A stretch of DNA of 37,371 bases from Patescibacteria group bacterium (lineage in GTDB: Bacteria > Patescibacteriota > Saccharimonadia > Saccharimonadales > Saccharimonadaceae), in contig JAUPWL010000005.1 of assembly GCA_030916565.1 (NCBI GenBank), forward strand, positions 1 through 37,371. Reading direction: 5' to 3'. The notes below the pieces were generated by a model. The model had not been told where the DNA came from. It did not search any database and saw only the letters and a list, made by a program, of their open reading frames with translations. Of the stretch, positions 7,421 through 14,931 are shown one piece after another; within the stretch, counting starts at the first letter, position 1, and each line of letters opens with the position of its first letter. A program made the translations under genes and the position numbers.

Positions 7421-8710
7421 ATGAAACAGCAGTTGGTGAGGGTTACGCGCAAAGTGCTCCCAAAAGGGACCGTGAAAAAACTTGAAAGTACCTATCGTCG
7501 CAAACGAGTGCAATTAGTGAGTGCTCGGTACGGCAATCCCGCAAAGGGTCAAAAAGTCATCGCCGTGACGGGGACGAATGGCAAAACAACCACGCTGAAC
7601 TACGTCAATGAGATCCTGAAAGAAGCCGGTCACACAACGGCAATGTTCACGACTGCCGTGATCGAAATTGCTGGTGAACGTAAAATTAACGATCTGAATG
7701 CTACCGTTGCATCTGTCGATCGCATGCAGCGGTTTTTTCGTGATGCGAAACGAGCAAAGGTTGACTACACACTATTGGAGGTAACCAGCCATGCCCTGGA
7801 CCAGCACAAACTTGACGGCGTGCCGATCAGAGCAGCAATTATGACCAATCTGACGCAGGATCACCTGGATTATCACGGAACAATGGAAATATACGCCGCA
7901 GCAAAGGCAAAAATGTTCATGAACGAACCAGAGTTTATCATCTTGAATCGTGATGATGAATGGTTCGATTATTACAATGAATTCCCGGCAGCCGCGCAAA
8001 AGATTACGTATGGCAAACATGATGAAGCCGAAGCAAAAATTGAATACACCAAATTATACCGCCGCGGTAGCGAGGCGACACTTGTTATCGATCATCAAAC
8101 AAAACTAGACCTCGCGACTGCGCTACCAGGTGAGTTCAATATCTACAACATGGTGGCCGCAGCGTCGACCGCCTATCTGCTGGGTGTGAACGTTGATGAT
8201 ATTATCGAAGGCATCGCCAATCTAGAGGGTGTCCCCGGTAGGTTTGAACGTGTTCCAACCGGTCGTGATTTTGATGTATTCGTCGACTATGCGCACACAC
8301 CTGACGCGCTGCAAAAGTTTCTTGAGGCAGCCAAAGCGATTACGAAGAATCGTGTTATCTTGGTATTCGGCGCAACGGGTGATCGCGACAAGGGTAAACG
8401 ACCAATTATGGGTGAAATTGCCTCGCGTTTCGCCGATAGGATTCTCCTCACCGATGAAGAAAGCTATAACGAAGATCCAGCCGCAATCCGAAATCAGGTT
8501 ATGGGCGGGATTGAATCTGCTGGCGGTAGTGCTAAAACAACAGAAATCGCCGATCGCCATGAAGCAATCAAAAAAGCTCTCGGTATTGCGACCAAAGGTG
8601 ACGTCGTCGTGATTACCGGCATGGGTCACGAAAAATTCCGCATCATCAACGGCAAACGATTGCCGTGGAACGATGCTGATGTTGTTCGCGAAATCCTCGA
8701 TATAAAGTAA
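7421..8710 (+). CDS. MurE-like UDP-MurNAc-tripeptide synthetase (short form)
   Basis: This 429-aa Mur ligase has the ATP loop GTNGKTTT (51-58), the MurE-type LLEVTSHALDQHKL, TNLTQDHLDYHGTMEIYAAAK with its carbamylated-Lys region, and the C-terminal FVDYAHTPDAL and FGATGDRDKGKRP. MurE adds the third amino acid to UDP-MurNAc-dipeptide. Two oddities: only about 45 residues precede the P-loop, so the usual N-terminal UDP-binding domain is missing or minimal; and the amino-acid-selecting DNPR-type motif is replaced by TDEESYNEDP, so the residue added cannot be called as DAP or Lys. I chose the ATG at 7421, not the longer frame from 7244, which runs through tsaD. A MurT-like or other Mur ligase role is the main alternative. 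Confidence 0.8.
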   Translation: MKQQLVRVTRKVLPKGTVKKLESTYRRKRVQLVSARYGNPAKGQKVIAVTGTNGKTTTLNYVNEILKEAGHTTAMFTTAVIEIAGERKINDLNATVASVDRMQRFFRDAKRAKVDYTLLEVTSHALDQHKLDGVPIRAAIMTNLTQDHLDYHGTMEIYAAAKAKMFMNEPEFIILNRDDEWFDYYNEFPAAAQKITYGKHDEAEAKIEYTKLYRRGSEATLVIDHQTKLDLATALPGEFNIYNMVAAASTAYLLGVNVDDIIEGIANLEGVPGRFERVPTGRDFDVFVDYAHTPDALQKFLEAAKAITKNRVILVFGATGDRDKGKRPIMGEIASRFADRILLTDEESYNEDPAAIRNQVMGGIESAGGSAKTTEIADRHEAIKKALGIATKGDVVVITGMGHEKFRIINGKRLPWNDADVVREILDIK

Positions 8711-8735
8711 AGCCAGGTTCACCTGGCCTTTAGGG
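8710..8735 (+). terminator. Hairpin after the MurE-like gene
   Basis: GCCAGG-TTCA-CCTGGC, flanked by AAA and CTTT, directly after the stop codon. The U-tract is weak, so termination strength is uncertain. Confidence 0.5.
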
Positions 8736-8742
8736 GTTGGAG

Positions 8743-8793
8743 ATCAATAAGCGAATTCATTTCGATTATTGATTGGGAAGGGCGTGCCCTTCC
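8743..8793. repeat. Two adjacent hairpins between convergent genes
   Basis: The first is ATCAATAAgCGAA / TTCGaTTATTGAT (8743-8774), a 12-bp stem with one mismatch. The second is GGAAGGGC-GT-GCCCTTCC (8776-8793). They lie between the stops of the MurE-like gene and the minus-strand FemX. They probably act as terminator or 3'-end stabilising structures; no long U-tract follows on either strand. Confidence 0.6.
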
Positions 8794-8798
8794 TGAAT

Positions 8799-9842
8799 TT
8801 AATACCACGAGTCGCAGTAAACGCGCCACCAAAAACTTTTGACAGTTCTCTCGCCAAGTTTGGTCCACCAAATGTACTGACCGGGACGCACAACAATGTC
8901 GAATGCACCGACATAATCGGTAACTTGTTTATTGAAACTTGTTTTGAATCGACCAACACCATAGTGTGGGTGTGATTCGTCGTTGATACGATCACTTGGC
9001 GGTGCGCCACAAAGGTCGTGTTGTTTCGAACCGGATTCTTTGGCCCATTTGATGACATTCCATTGCAGCAAATGACTGGCACCATAGGCGGTTCGTTCAC
9101 GTATGCTGGCGCCGTCTTTGTAGGTGCTTTTGTCACCAAAGACCATGGCGAATGCTCCTGCCACGATTTTGCCATCAAAATAGGCAAAGAACAGCTGGCC
9201 GTGGCCGCTGCTGGCATATCGTTGCCAGAAAGCCTGGTGGTATTCATAAGAGCGAATAAAAAACTTGTGACCAGCTGCCGTATCAGCGAGGAGGTCATAA
9301 AACATATGACAGTTTTCCTCGTTTGTCTCAACTTGTTTGACCGTGACGCCGTCACGTTCAGCACGACGAATTGCATGGCGACCCTTTTGATTAAGGTTGG
9401 TCATAACGGTATCAAGATCGGGCGAGAGGTCAATTAGAACAGTTGAAGCATTCGGCTGAATAGGTGAAACGGGACGTAGTCCAAACTCATGGAATGCTTT
9501 GAGCGCATCATCAGACTTCTCAATTTCTGGTTCAATCTTGATTGCAAATACACCGTTTTGGTGGGCAAATTTCTGCAGTTCTGGCAGTAGGTTCCCTAAT
9601 TGGACAACGGTTTTGACACCGGGGCCTTTGGGGATGTACCACATTTTTCCGTGTATCGTAATTCGCTTTTCATGGACAGTAATAGCTAGGTCATCCGCGA
9701 CGATATACCGTGGTTTCCACTTGGTCAGTTGTTTTTGTTCGGCGAATTCGCTGCCCTGAAAGACATTGCCACCGTCGGGGTTAGCCAATATCTTGGCGTC
9801 CCAGTTGGCGATTTCATCGTCTGTCGCGAATCGAATACTCAT
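8799..9842 (-). CDS. Second FemAB/FemX-type peptidyltransferase
   Basis: This 347-aa Fem-family protein has family blocks GGNVFQGSEFAEQK near the N-terminus, NLNQKGRHAIRRAERDG (the basic helix seen in many Fem proteins), and GAFAMVFGDKSTYKDGAS...ASHLLQWNVIKWAKESG...HDLCGAPPSD...GVGRFKTSFN at the C-terminus. It should add an amino acid to the lipid II stem peptide or an existing branch. It is clearly divergent from the copy at 4921-5904, so the two probably act at successive positions or with different tRNAs. It ends with an aromatic and basic patch. The ATG is 6 nt after a TATACT -10, so the mRNA is probably leaderless. Confidence 0.85.
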   Translation of the reverse strand: MSIRFATDDEIANWDAKILANPDGGNVFQGSEFAEQKQLTKWKPRYIVADDLAITVHEKRITIHGKMWYIPKGPGVKTVVQLGNLLPELQKFAHQNGVFAIKIEPEIEKSDDALKAFHEFGLRPVSPIQPNASTVLIDLSPDLDTVMTNLNQKGRHAIRRAERDGVTVKQVETNEENCHMFYDLLADTAAGHKFFIRSYEYHQAFWQRYASSGHGQLFFAYFDGKIVAGAFAMVFGDKSTYKDGASIRERTAYGASHLLQWNVIKWAKESGSKQHDLCGAPPSDRINDESHPHYGVGRFKTSFNKQVTDYVGAFDIVVRPGQYIWWTKLGERTVKSFWWRVYCDSWY

Positions 9843-9848
9843 ACCATC

Positions 9849-9854
9849 AGTATA
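9849..9854 (-). promoter_or_regulatory. -10 of the second FemX gene (leaderless)
   Basis: On the minus strand TATACT, with the start codon exactly 6 nt downstream and no SD. Confidence 0.5.
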
Positions 9855-9900
9855 CCCGATGACGACGGGGCGGCTTACATCGATCTAAAACATAAGCTTA

Positions 9901-9928
9901 TTGACAAAAGTACAAATTCATGTATAAT
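9901..9928 (+). promoter_or_regulatory. Promoter TTGACA-16-TATAAT
   Basis: TTGACA (9901-9906) and TATAAT (9923-9928), with TG just before the -10. It gives a leader of about 30 nt without SD that contains AAACAAAC. Confidence 0.75.
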
Positions 9929-9964
9929 TCTAAACATAAACACTGTAAACAAACACCGTAAAAT

Positions 9965-10975
9965 ATGACATTTACTTCAGAACGACCACAACATTCACAC
10001 CAACACGAGCAAACTCGCAACAATAGTGATGTGCGCAATAGGGTAGTTGGCAGTCGCGTTCTCGGCAGCATTGATGTACGACGTCCAGGACAAACAAATG
10101 GTGAACAGCAGTCGCTGACCGATCAGTTGCGTTCTGGTGCTCGCGGTGTCGCTATACGACAATTAAATGCTATTCGTGAAATGACTGAACAAAAGACTGG
10201 ACAGAAGTTTCCCCTGAATGCTGATGTCGTCCGTGCGGCGTATTTGGCACAGCGTGAACGATTGAAAAACGAATCGATAACGGATGATATGACACTTAAA
10301 CAGCGTAAACAACTGGCGAATGAGTTTATTGCCAAAGCGATATTGTTCGCCCCTCAAGCATCAGACGCACTTCGCACGCACAAGCGTCGCGAGAGCAAAA
10401 TAATTCTCTCGCAATATAACGATATTCTCGGAGAAATCATCCGTAGTCTTCCGCCTCATTTGGCGCCAGGATATAAGTCGGCTGTTATGGATACGATCAA
10501 ATTCGAAAGTCTAGCGTTGAACAAGCAGATTGGACATAGCTCTGAGATTTCAGGCAAAGACGACCATGGGCTAGAAGTACTCCGTACGATGGTCAACGGT
10601 GCTAGTTATGAAATCGCACCTGAAAATGCCCTCTATGATGACCCAAATCTCGAGGTGATTATTCCAAAAGACACCGAGTCCGATCTTGAAGGTATAGATA
10701 TGATGGTTCGTCGTATTAGCGACGACAAGATAATTAATATTGATACAAAGGGACACGGCAAGTACTTGTCGACAGTTGCAAAACTACAGGGTCGTGACTG
10801 GGTTGATGAAAGCTCTGTTGGCCCTTACTTTTTCACCAAAATTCATGAGAACGGTTACCCGCATTACCTATTAAACGCTGGTTCTTTCGGAGATATTCCG
10901 GCTGATAATTTCGATTATGACGAAGCGGGCCAAGAAAAGGTCCGCCAAACTGTCAACCGCATGCTTGACGAATAA
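9965..10975 (+). CDS. Hypothetical protein with a possible PD-(D/E)XK nuclease core
   Basis: This 336-aa protein has a polar, disordered, His/Gln-rich N-terminus (1-55) followed by a helical domain (about 56-215). The C-terminal third holds ESDLEGIDMMV (GID at 243-245), then a turn and IINIDTKG (D260-T261-K262). A GxD strand, hairpin and DxK strand is the layout of the PD-(D/E)XK nuclease or Holliday-resolvase fold. If correct, it would be a metal-dependent DNA or RNA phosphodiesterase. I see no methylase or other restriction partner nearby. It is expressed from its own strong promoter with an SD-less leader. The fold call is by motif only. Confidence 0.5.
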   Translation: MTFTSERPQHSHQHEQTRNNSDVRNRVVGSRVLGSIDVRRPGQTNGEQQSLTDQLRSGARGVAIRQLNAIREMTEQKTGQKFPLNADVVRAAYLAQRERLKNESITDDMTLKQRKQLANEFIAKAILFAPQASDALRTHKRRESKIILSQYNDILGEIIRSLPPHLAPGYKSAVMDTIKFESLALNKQIGHSSEISGKDDHGLEVLRTMVNGASYEIAPENALYDDPNLEVIIPKDTESDLEGIDMMVRRISDDKIINIDTKGHGKYLSTVAKLQGRDWVDESSVGPYFFTKIHENGYPHYLLNAGSFGDIPADNFDYDEAGQEKVRQTVNRMLDE

Positions 10976-10977
10976 CA

Positions 10978-11006
10978 TTGCGTTAATATAAATATTGTTA
11001 TATTAT
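10978..11006 (+). promoter_or_regulatory. Promoter TTGCGT-17-TATTAT
   Basis: TTGCGT (10978-10983), a 17-bp AT-rich spacer and TATTAT (11001-11006), about 36 nt before the ATG at 11043. Confidence 0.6.
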
Positions 11007-11042
11007 ATATTTAGCGTTCCTGAATAACCAAGGAGGTGGAGT

Positions 11043-11249
11043 ATGTCTGACGATATTGTATCGTCCGAATTCTTTCCGCCTGTCTGCAATTTCTTTCGTG
11101 CCATTATTGTTGAATCTGATTTCACCGAACACGATCTTAGTCTTGCGATGCGTCACACTGAAGTGTGCAAGAGTTGCGAACATGAGATTGGTCGTTTGAT
11201 ACATGAGAAGATTGACAATAGCGCTCAGGCGGAAACGTCAGGAGCCTAG
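11043..11249 (+). CDS. Tiny Hx3Cx2C protein, possible zinc-binding anti-sigma-like
   Basis: This 68-aa protein follows one of the strongest SD sequences in the window (AAGGAGGTG) with its own promoter. Residues in RHTEVCKSCEHEI give His-x3-Cys-x2-Cys, the core of the ZAS/zf-HC2 motif found in zinc-binding anti-sigma factors. A short helix precedes it and another follows. A separate upstream Cys lies in PPVCNFF. No sigma-factor gene is adjacent, so the role is open; it could simply be a small zinc protein. It ends directly in a strong terminator, so it is monocistronic. Confidence 0.65.
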   Translation: MSDDIVSSEFFPPVCNFFRAIIVESDFTEHDLSLAMRHTEVCKSCEHEIGRLIHEKIDNSAQAETSGA

Positions 11250-11277
11250 GGGCGGCCGTATATCGGCCGCCCCTTTT
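11249..11277 (+). terminator. Strong intrinsic terminator
   Basis: A perfect 10-bp GC-rich stem GGGGCGGCCG / CGGCCGCCCC with a 5-nt loop, followed by TTTT, beginning at the stop codon of the 68-aa gene. Confidence 0.9.
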
Positions 11278-11287
11278 CAATTGCAAA

Positions 11288-11325
11288 TGAAAACCCCGCA
11301 TGTGTCATCGACAAACATGCGGGGT
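11288..11325 (-). terminator. Intrinsic terminator of the small basic protein gene
   Basis: On the minus strand ACCCCGCATGT / ACATGCGGGGT is an 11-bp stem with an 11-nt loop, followed by TTTTC. Confidence 0.8.
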
Positions 11326-11352
11326 GGCCAGGCGGTCTGGCGGTGAGACGAG

Positions 11353-11574
11353 TTACCATTGCTGACTCTTGTCTCGACGTGCGAACTCGCGTTCGCGATT
11401 GGTGCGGGCGGATTTGCCCTTGGTACCGGCTGAACGGGCGCGAGACCGTTGCAGTTCCAGATCCTGTGACGACAACTTTCGTGTCGGTTCCAGGAGGTTC
11501 GCCGGTTTTTCTGACAGCCGTGCATTGTCGCGAGCGGCGCGCAGTCCCTTGTGGACCTTGCCTTTTCGTGCCAT
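11353..11574 (-). CDS. Small highly basic protein
   Basis: This 73-aa protein is about one third Arg plus Lys (starts MARKGKVHKGLRAARDNAR), with no hydrophobic segment and no Cys. Such composition suggests binding to RNA or DNA, for example a ribosome-associated or nucleoid protein, but no family is recognised. The ATG at 11574 is chosen because GAGGAAGG lies 9 nt upstream; longer frames start inside the promoter. It has its own promoter (11608-11636) and terminator. Confidence 0.7.
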   Translation of the reverse strand: MARKGKVHKGLRAARDNARLSEKPANLLEPTRKLSSQDLELQRSRARSAGTKGKSARTNREREFARRDKSQQW

Positions 11575-11607
11575 GCTCCCCATCCTTCCTCGAGTTGGAG
11601 TAATTAT

Positions 11608-11636
11608 ATTATAGCATAAACATTGTAGATAAGCAA
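11608..11636 (-). promoter_or_regulatory. Promoter TTGCTT-17-TATAAT with extended -10
   Basis: On the minus strand TTGCTT (11631-11636), a 17-bp spacer ending TGC, and TATAAT (11608-11613). It is divergent from the promoter at 11647-11674, the two -35 boxes being 10 bp apart. Confidence 0.7.
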
Positions 11637-11646
11637 TAGCAGCATC

Positions 11647-11674
11647 TTGACAAATAAGCAAAAGCGTGTATAAT
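11647..11674 (+). promoter_or_regulatory. Promoter TTGACA-16-TATAAT (leaderless)
   Basis: TTGACA (11647-11652) and TATAAT (11669-11674). The ATG at 11682 follows after 7 nt, so the start codon should be at the 5' end of the mRNA. Confidence 0.7.
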
Positions 11675-11681
11675 GTTAAGT

Positions 11682-12083
11682 ATGACTACAATGTTAGAAA
11701 AACCAACAGTGAACGTACCAACACCAGCAGTAATGGCAAACGTCGACCCGGCCCTTAGCCGTGGCGATATGTATGAACTGCCAAAATTACCAACTGATAA
11801 AATCCAGGCTGAATTAGGCGCAGTTGCAACCCGTGAAGAAAACCAACTAACCGTTATTGAGCAACCGAATTTGCAGGCTTTGAACCCTGAGCAGTTCGTA
11901 AAGGAAGCAGAATTGAATACCGCTGCTGTTGTCGATACAGAAAACGACGACAAAGTCAGCAAAGAACTCGACGGATTTACCGTTGTTGATGGTACGCAAG
12001 AAGTATCTAGCGCAGACGTCGATGAATTGCCAGAAGGTCTCGACCTGGGCGAACCAGATAACGACGAAGTTGTTAATCAATAG
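11682..12083 (+). CDS. Acidic hypothetical protein, N-terminus shared with the next gene
   Basis: This 133-aa acidic, Cys-free protein is of unknown function. It is mostly disordered-looking, with many Glu, Asp, Val and Thr, and ends in DNDEVVNQ. An in-frame ATG at 11673 lies inside the -10 box and cannot be used, so I take the ATG at 11682. The first residues, MTTMLEKP, closely match MTNMMEKP at the start of the following gene, suggesting a common N-terminal signal or binding peptide. It is the first gene of a two-gene unit, with 15 nt between the two genes. Confidence 0.65.
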   Translation: MTTMLEKPTVNVPTPAVMANVDPALSRGDMYELPKLPTDKIQAELGAVATREENQLTVIEQPNLQALNPEQFVKEAELNTAAVVDTENDDKVSKELDGFTVVDGTQEVSSADVDELPEGLDLGEPDNDEVVNQ

Positions 12084-12098
12084 TCAAAGGACACCATA

Positions 12099-12794
12099 AT
12101 GACCAATATGATGGAAAAGCCACAGTCAAAGAAAGCCAAAACGTATAGTCGTTTTTACGGTAAACAGGATCATGGTGATGCTGCAGCCCGAAAGGGTCGT
12201 GTAGAGAAAAAACCAGACTATGGCTATTGGGAACAGAAGTTCGATGAACGCAGCGCAGTGAACATGGCAAAAACAATTCTGAAACAAGATCTTCATGGCG
12301 AATCAGGTGCTCTCGACGATATTCGTGACGACAACTTTGCACTCGACATGGCCAAACAAGACAAAAAGATGGCAGAAGCCTGGGCTGAGCAGATTGATGA
12401 TGAGTTTGATGACGAAATGGAGTATTCGAGTACAACTGGTGATATTTATGCCGAAGACGGCATGGGCCACACCGAGTACCTGAAATTCCTCAATAATAAG
12501 TTGGAAGAACTCCGATCTGAACTGGAATCAGTTCCTCATCTTGATCAAAACGACCCCGACCATACATCAAACGATCAGGCACGTCTGCAACTTGAAGCAG
12601 AACTGCTCGAAGTAGTAGCAGAAATCCGTGAACTGTTGAATCAAAACGATTTTCCAGAGGCTGCTTATGGTGTTGCAAGCAAACGCGAAATCCGCAATCG
12701 TATGGCACGCGCCGCAACACTCGACGATTATAGTGAAGATGACTTTGGCGATACTGAACAAGAATCAGCCATCCATGTTCGCAAAATTCGCTAA
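12099..12794 (+). CDS. Charged helical hypothetical protein
   Basis: This 231-aa protein has a basic first 50 residues and an acidic, helical middle (DDIRDDNFALDMAKQDKK and IDDEFDDEME). A coiled-coil-like stretch (about 125-185, NKLEELRSELE and LQLEAELLEVVAEIREL) precedes a polar C-terminus. It has no Cys, membrane segment or known motif. AAAGGA lies upstream of the ATG. It follows the acidic 133-aa gene by 15 nt and shares its N-terminal MTxM(L/M)EKP peptide, so the two products may work together. The groES control region starts 20 nt after its stop. Confidence 0.65.
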   Translation: MTNMMEKPQSKKAKTYSRFYGKQDHGDAAARKGRVEKKPDYGYWEQKFDERSAVNMAKTILKQDLHGESGALDDIRDDNFALDMAKQDKKMAEAWAEQIDDEFDDEMEYSSTTGDIYAEDGMGHTEYLKFLNNKLEELRSELESVPHLDQNDPDHTSNDQARLQLEAELLEVVAEIRELLNQNDFPEAAYGVASKREIRNRMARAATLDDYSEDDFGDTEQESAIHVRKIR

Positions 12795-12813
12795 CAGTAA
12801 AGTCAAAACAAAA

Positions 12814-12840
12814 TTAGCACTCGCGACTTGCAAGTGCTAA
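12814..12840 (+). promoter_or_regulatory. CIRCE operator (HrcA binding site)
   Basis: TTAGCACTC, 9 nt, AAGTGCTAA. This matches the CIRCE consensus TTAGCACTC-N9-GAGTGCTAA with one mismatch. It overlaps the groES -35 box, so HrcA binding would block transcription until heat shock. hrcA itself is not in the window. Confidence 0.93.
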
Positions 12841-12856
12841 TTTTTTTGTCTAAAAT
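12828..12856 (+). promoter_or_regulatory. groESL promoter
   Basis: TTGCAA (12828-12833), a 17-bp spacer and TAAAAT (12851-12856). The -35 lies within the right part of the CIRCE element. Confidence 0.7.
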
Positions 12857-12887
12857 AGTAATACAAAGTAATAACACGGAGGAAACG

Positions 12888-13151
12888 ATGAGCACACCAA
12901 TTAAACCGCTTGCTGACCGTGTAGTTGTTGTCCGCGAGGAAGCAAAGACTCAGACTGCAAGCGGTATCTATCTCCCCGATACTGCGAGGGAAAAAGCAGC
13001 ACTCTGCGAGGTCAAAGCAGTTGGCCCAGATGTAAAGTCGGTGAAAGTCGGCGACAAGATTGTCTATGGCGGCTATAACGTAACCGAACTCAAAATTGAT
13101 AACGTTGAATACCTAATTCTAAAAGAAGACGATGTCCTAGCGACAGTTTAG
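12888..13151 (+). CDS. groES: Co-chaperonin GroES
   Basis: This 87-aa GroES starts IKPLADRVVV and carries the mobile loop (TQTASGIYLPDTAREK) that docks on GroEL, then VGDKIVYGGYNVTEL and LILKEDDVLATV. It is slightly shorter than the usual 95-100 residues. I use the ATG at 12888, preceded by GGAGGAAA; a longer frame begins inside the operator. groEL follows after 13 nt in the same operon, controlled by CIRCE/HrcA. Confidence 0.96.
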   Translation: MSTPIKPLADRVVVVREEAKTQTASGIYLPDTAREKAALCEVKAVGPDVKSVKVGDKIVYGGYNVTELKIDNVEYLILKEDDVLATV

Positions 13152-13164
13152 GAGGAAGAAACGT

Positions 13165-14814
13165 ATGCCAAAGAAAGTATTTTATGATGATGACGCCCGT
13201 GAACGTGTGTTGGGCGGTGCAAAAGCACTTTATGATGCCGTAAGGGTAACCTACGGGCCAAAAGGCCGCAACGTGGTTATTGCTAAAGGGTACGGTGGTC
13301 CAACGGTGACACATGATGGTGTGACTGTGGCGGAATCGGTCGATTTGCCGGAGAACGATGACGCAACGCTTGGATATAAAGTCGGTGCAGAATTGATTAA
13401 GCAGGCTGCGAGCAAGCTGAACAAGGTTGCTGGTGATGGTACAACAACCGTCACAGTGCTGACCTATAACATCCTGAAAGAGGCAAACCGTCTGATTGCG
13501 GCAGGCCACAATCCAATGGAACTACGCAAAGGTATCGAGGCAGCTGGTGCTGAAGTTGTTGCCGAGCTCGACAAACTTGCTGAAAGCATCGAAGGTAAAA
13601 CTGATCGTGTGGCTGAGGTTGCAACAATTAGTGCCGGTGACGAGCAAATCGGTAAATTGATTGCTGGTGTCATGGAAAAGGTTGGCAAGGACGGTGTGAT
13701 CACCGTCGAAGCATCACAGGGATTAGAACTCGAATCAGAAGTTGTTGAAGGCTTTAGCCTTGATCGCGGCTGGTCATCACCTTTCTTTGTCACTGATGCT
13801 GGACGCCAAGAGGCAGTTTATGAAAAACCAGCAATTGTTATTACAGACAAGAAAATCTCGAATGTCGCTGAATTCTTGCCACTGATCGAAAAGTTGGCCG
13901 CATCTGGTAAAAAAGATGTCGTGTTGTTTGCTGATGAGGTAGAAGGCGAAGCGCTGAGTATTTTGATTCTCAACAAACTCAAGGGAGTATTGAACACAGT
14001 CGCCGTTAAGGCACCTGATTTTGGCGATCGTCGCAAAGAAAAACTGCAAGATATCGCAACACTTACAGGTGGTGTTGTTATCTCTGAAGATCAAGGTATG
14101 ACGTTTGAAAACGTTGGTCTGGACGTCATTGGTAGTGCACGAAAAGTGATTGTTGGCAAAGACAACACCACAATTATTGAAGGTGCAGGCAAACCAAGTG
14201 AAGTAAAATCACGGATTACGCAGATTATTGCTATGGCCGATAACGCGTCATCTGAATATGACAAAGAACAGTACGAAAAACGCGCAGCCGCACTATCAGG
14301 TAAAGTTGCCGTCATCAAAGTCGGTGGTGCAACCGAAACAGAAATCGACGAAAAGAAATTCCGCGTCGATGACGCCGTTGCTGCAACCAAAGCTGCACTA
14401 GCTGAAGGTATTGTTGCCGGTGGTGGCGTTACATTAGTCAATCTCGCTGCTAGTATTCAGGCAGATGGTGCAGATAGTATCAGTGCTGGTCGTCAAATTT
14501 TGAAACAAGCACTACGAGTACCATTCACACTGATTACTGCAAACGCAGGTCTTAATAGTGAAGCACTATTGGCGCAAGTAGAAGCAGGCAAGGCGGGGCA
14601 GGGTATCGATGTGAACAATCCTGATGCGGGACTTGTCGACGTCAAAAAGGTGGGTGTCATTGATCCTGTGAAAGTAACGAAAGAAGCAGTGCAGAATGCT
14701 GTTTCGATTGCTTCGACAGCAGCAACGATGGGTGCGTTGGTTGTTGATATTCCTGAACCGGCAGCACCGGCAGCACCAGCAGGCGGCGGCATGACGGGTG
14801 GCATGGGATTCTAA
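13165..14814 (+). CDS. groEL: Chaperonin GroEL
   Basis: This 549-aa group I chaperonin subunit has the ATP-binding segments TYGPKGRNVVI near the N-terminus and VAGDGTTTVTVL, the late AxxEGIVAGGGVTLVNL and the flexible GGM tail (GGGMTGGMGF). It forms the double heptamer ring that folds client proteins with GroES. It has SD GGAGGAAG and follows groES closely. Length and motifs are normal. Confidence 0.98.
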   Translation: MPKKVFYDDDARERVLGGAKALYDAVRVTYGPKGRNVVIAKGYGGPTVTHDGVTVAESVDLPENDDATLGYKVGAELIKQAASKLNKVAGDGTTTVTVLTYNILKEANRLIAAGHNPMELRKGIEAAGAEVVAELDKLAESIEGKTDRVAEVATISAGDEQIGKLIAGVMEKVGKDGVITVEASQGLELESEVVEGFSLDRGWSSPFFVTDAGRQEAVYEKPAIVITDKKISNVAEFLPLIEKLAASGKKDVVLFADEVEGEALSILILNKLKGVLNTVAVKAPDFGDRRKEKLQDIATLTGGVVISEDQGMTFENVGLDVIGSARKVIVGKDNTTIIEGAGKPSEVKSRITQIIAMADNASSEYDKEQYEKRAAALSGKVAVIKVGGATETEIDEKKFRVDDAVAATKAALAEGIVAGGGVTLVNLAASIQADGADSISAGRQILKQALRVPFTLITANAGLNSEALLAQVEAGKAGQGIDVNNPDAGLVDVKKVGVIDPVKVTKEAVQNAVSIASTAATMGALVVDIPEPAAPAAPAGGGMTGGMGF

Positions 14815-14823
14815 TAATCCCTG

Positions 14824-14864
14824 CATATAATATAAGCCTCCAATCCGGAGGCTTATATTATATG
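14824..14864 (+). terminator. Long perfect hairpin after groEL
   Basis: An 18-bp perfect stem from CATATAATATAAGCCTCC with a 5-nt loop. It lacks a long U-tract, but the AT-rich base can act as one. It lies 10 nt after the groEL stop. Confidence 0.7.
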
Positions 14865-14877
14865 TACCATCCATTGA

Positions 14878-14906
14878 TTGACACCTTACCTGTAATACGG
14901 TAATGT
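14878..14906 (+). promoter_or_regulatory. Promoter TTGACA-17-TAATGT with an inverted repeat in the spacer
   Basis: TTGACA (14878-14883) and TAATGT (14901-14906). TTACC-N8-GGTAA lies across the spacer and the start of the -10 and could be an operator. Confidence 0.6.
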
Positions 14907-14931
14907 TTATAGTGAAAAAGAGAGGAATCGT

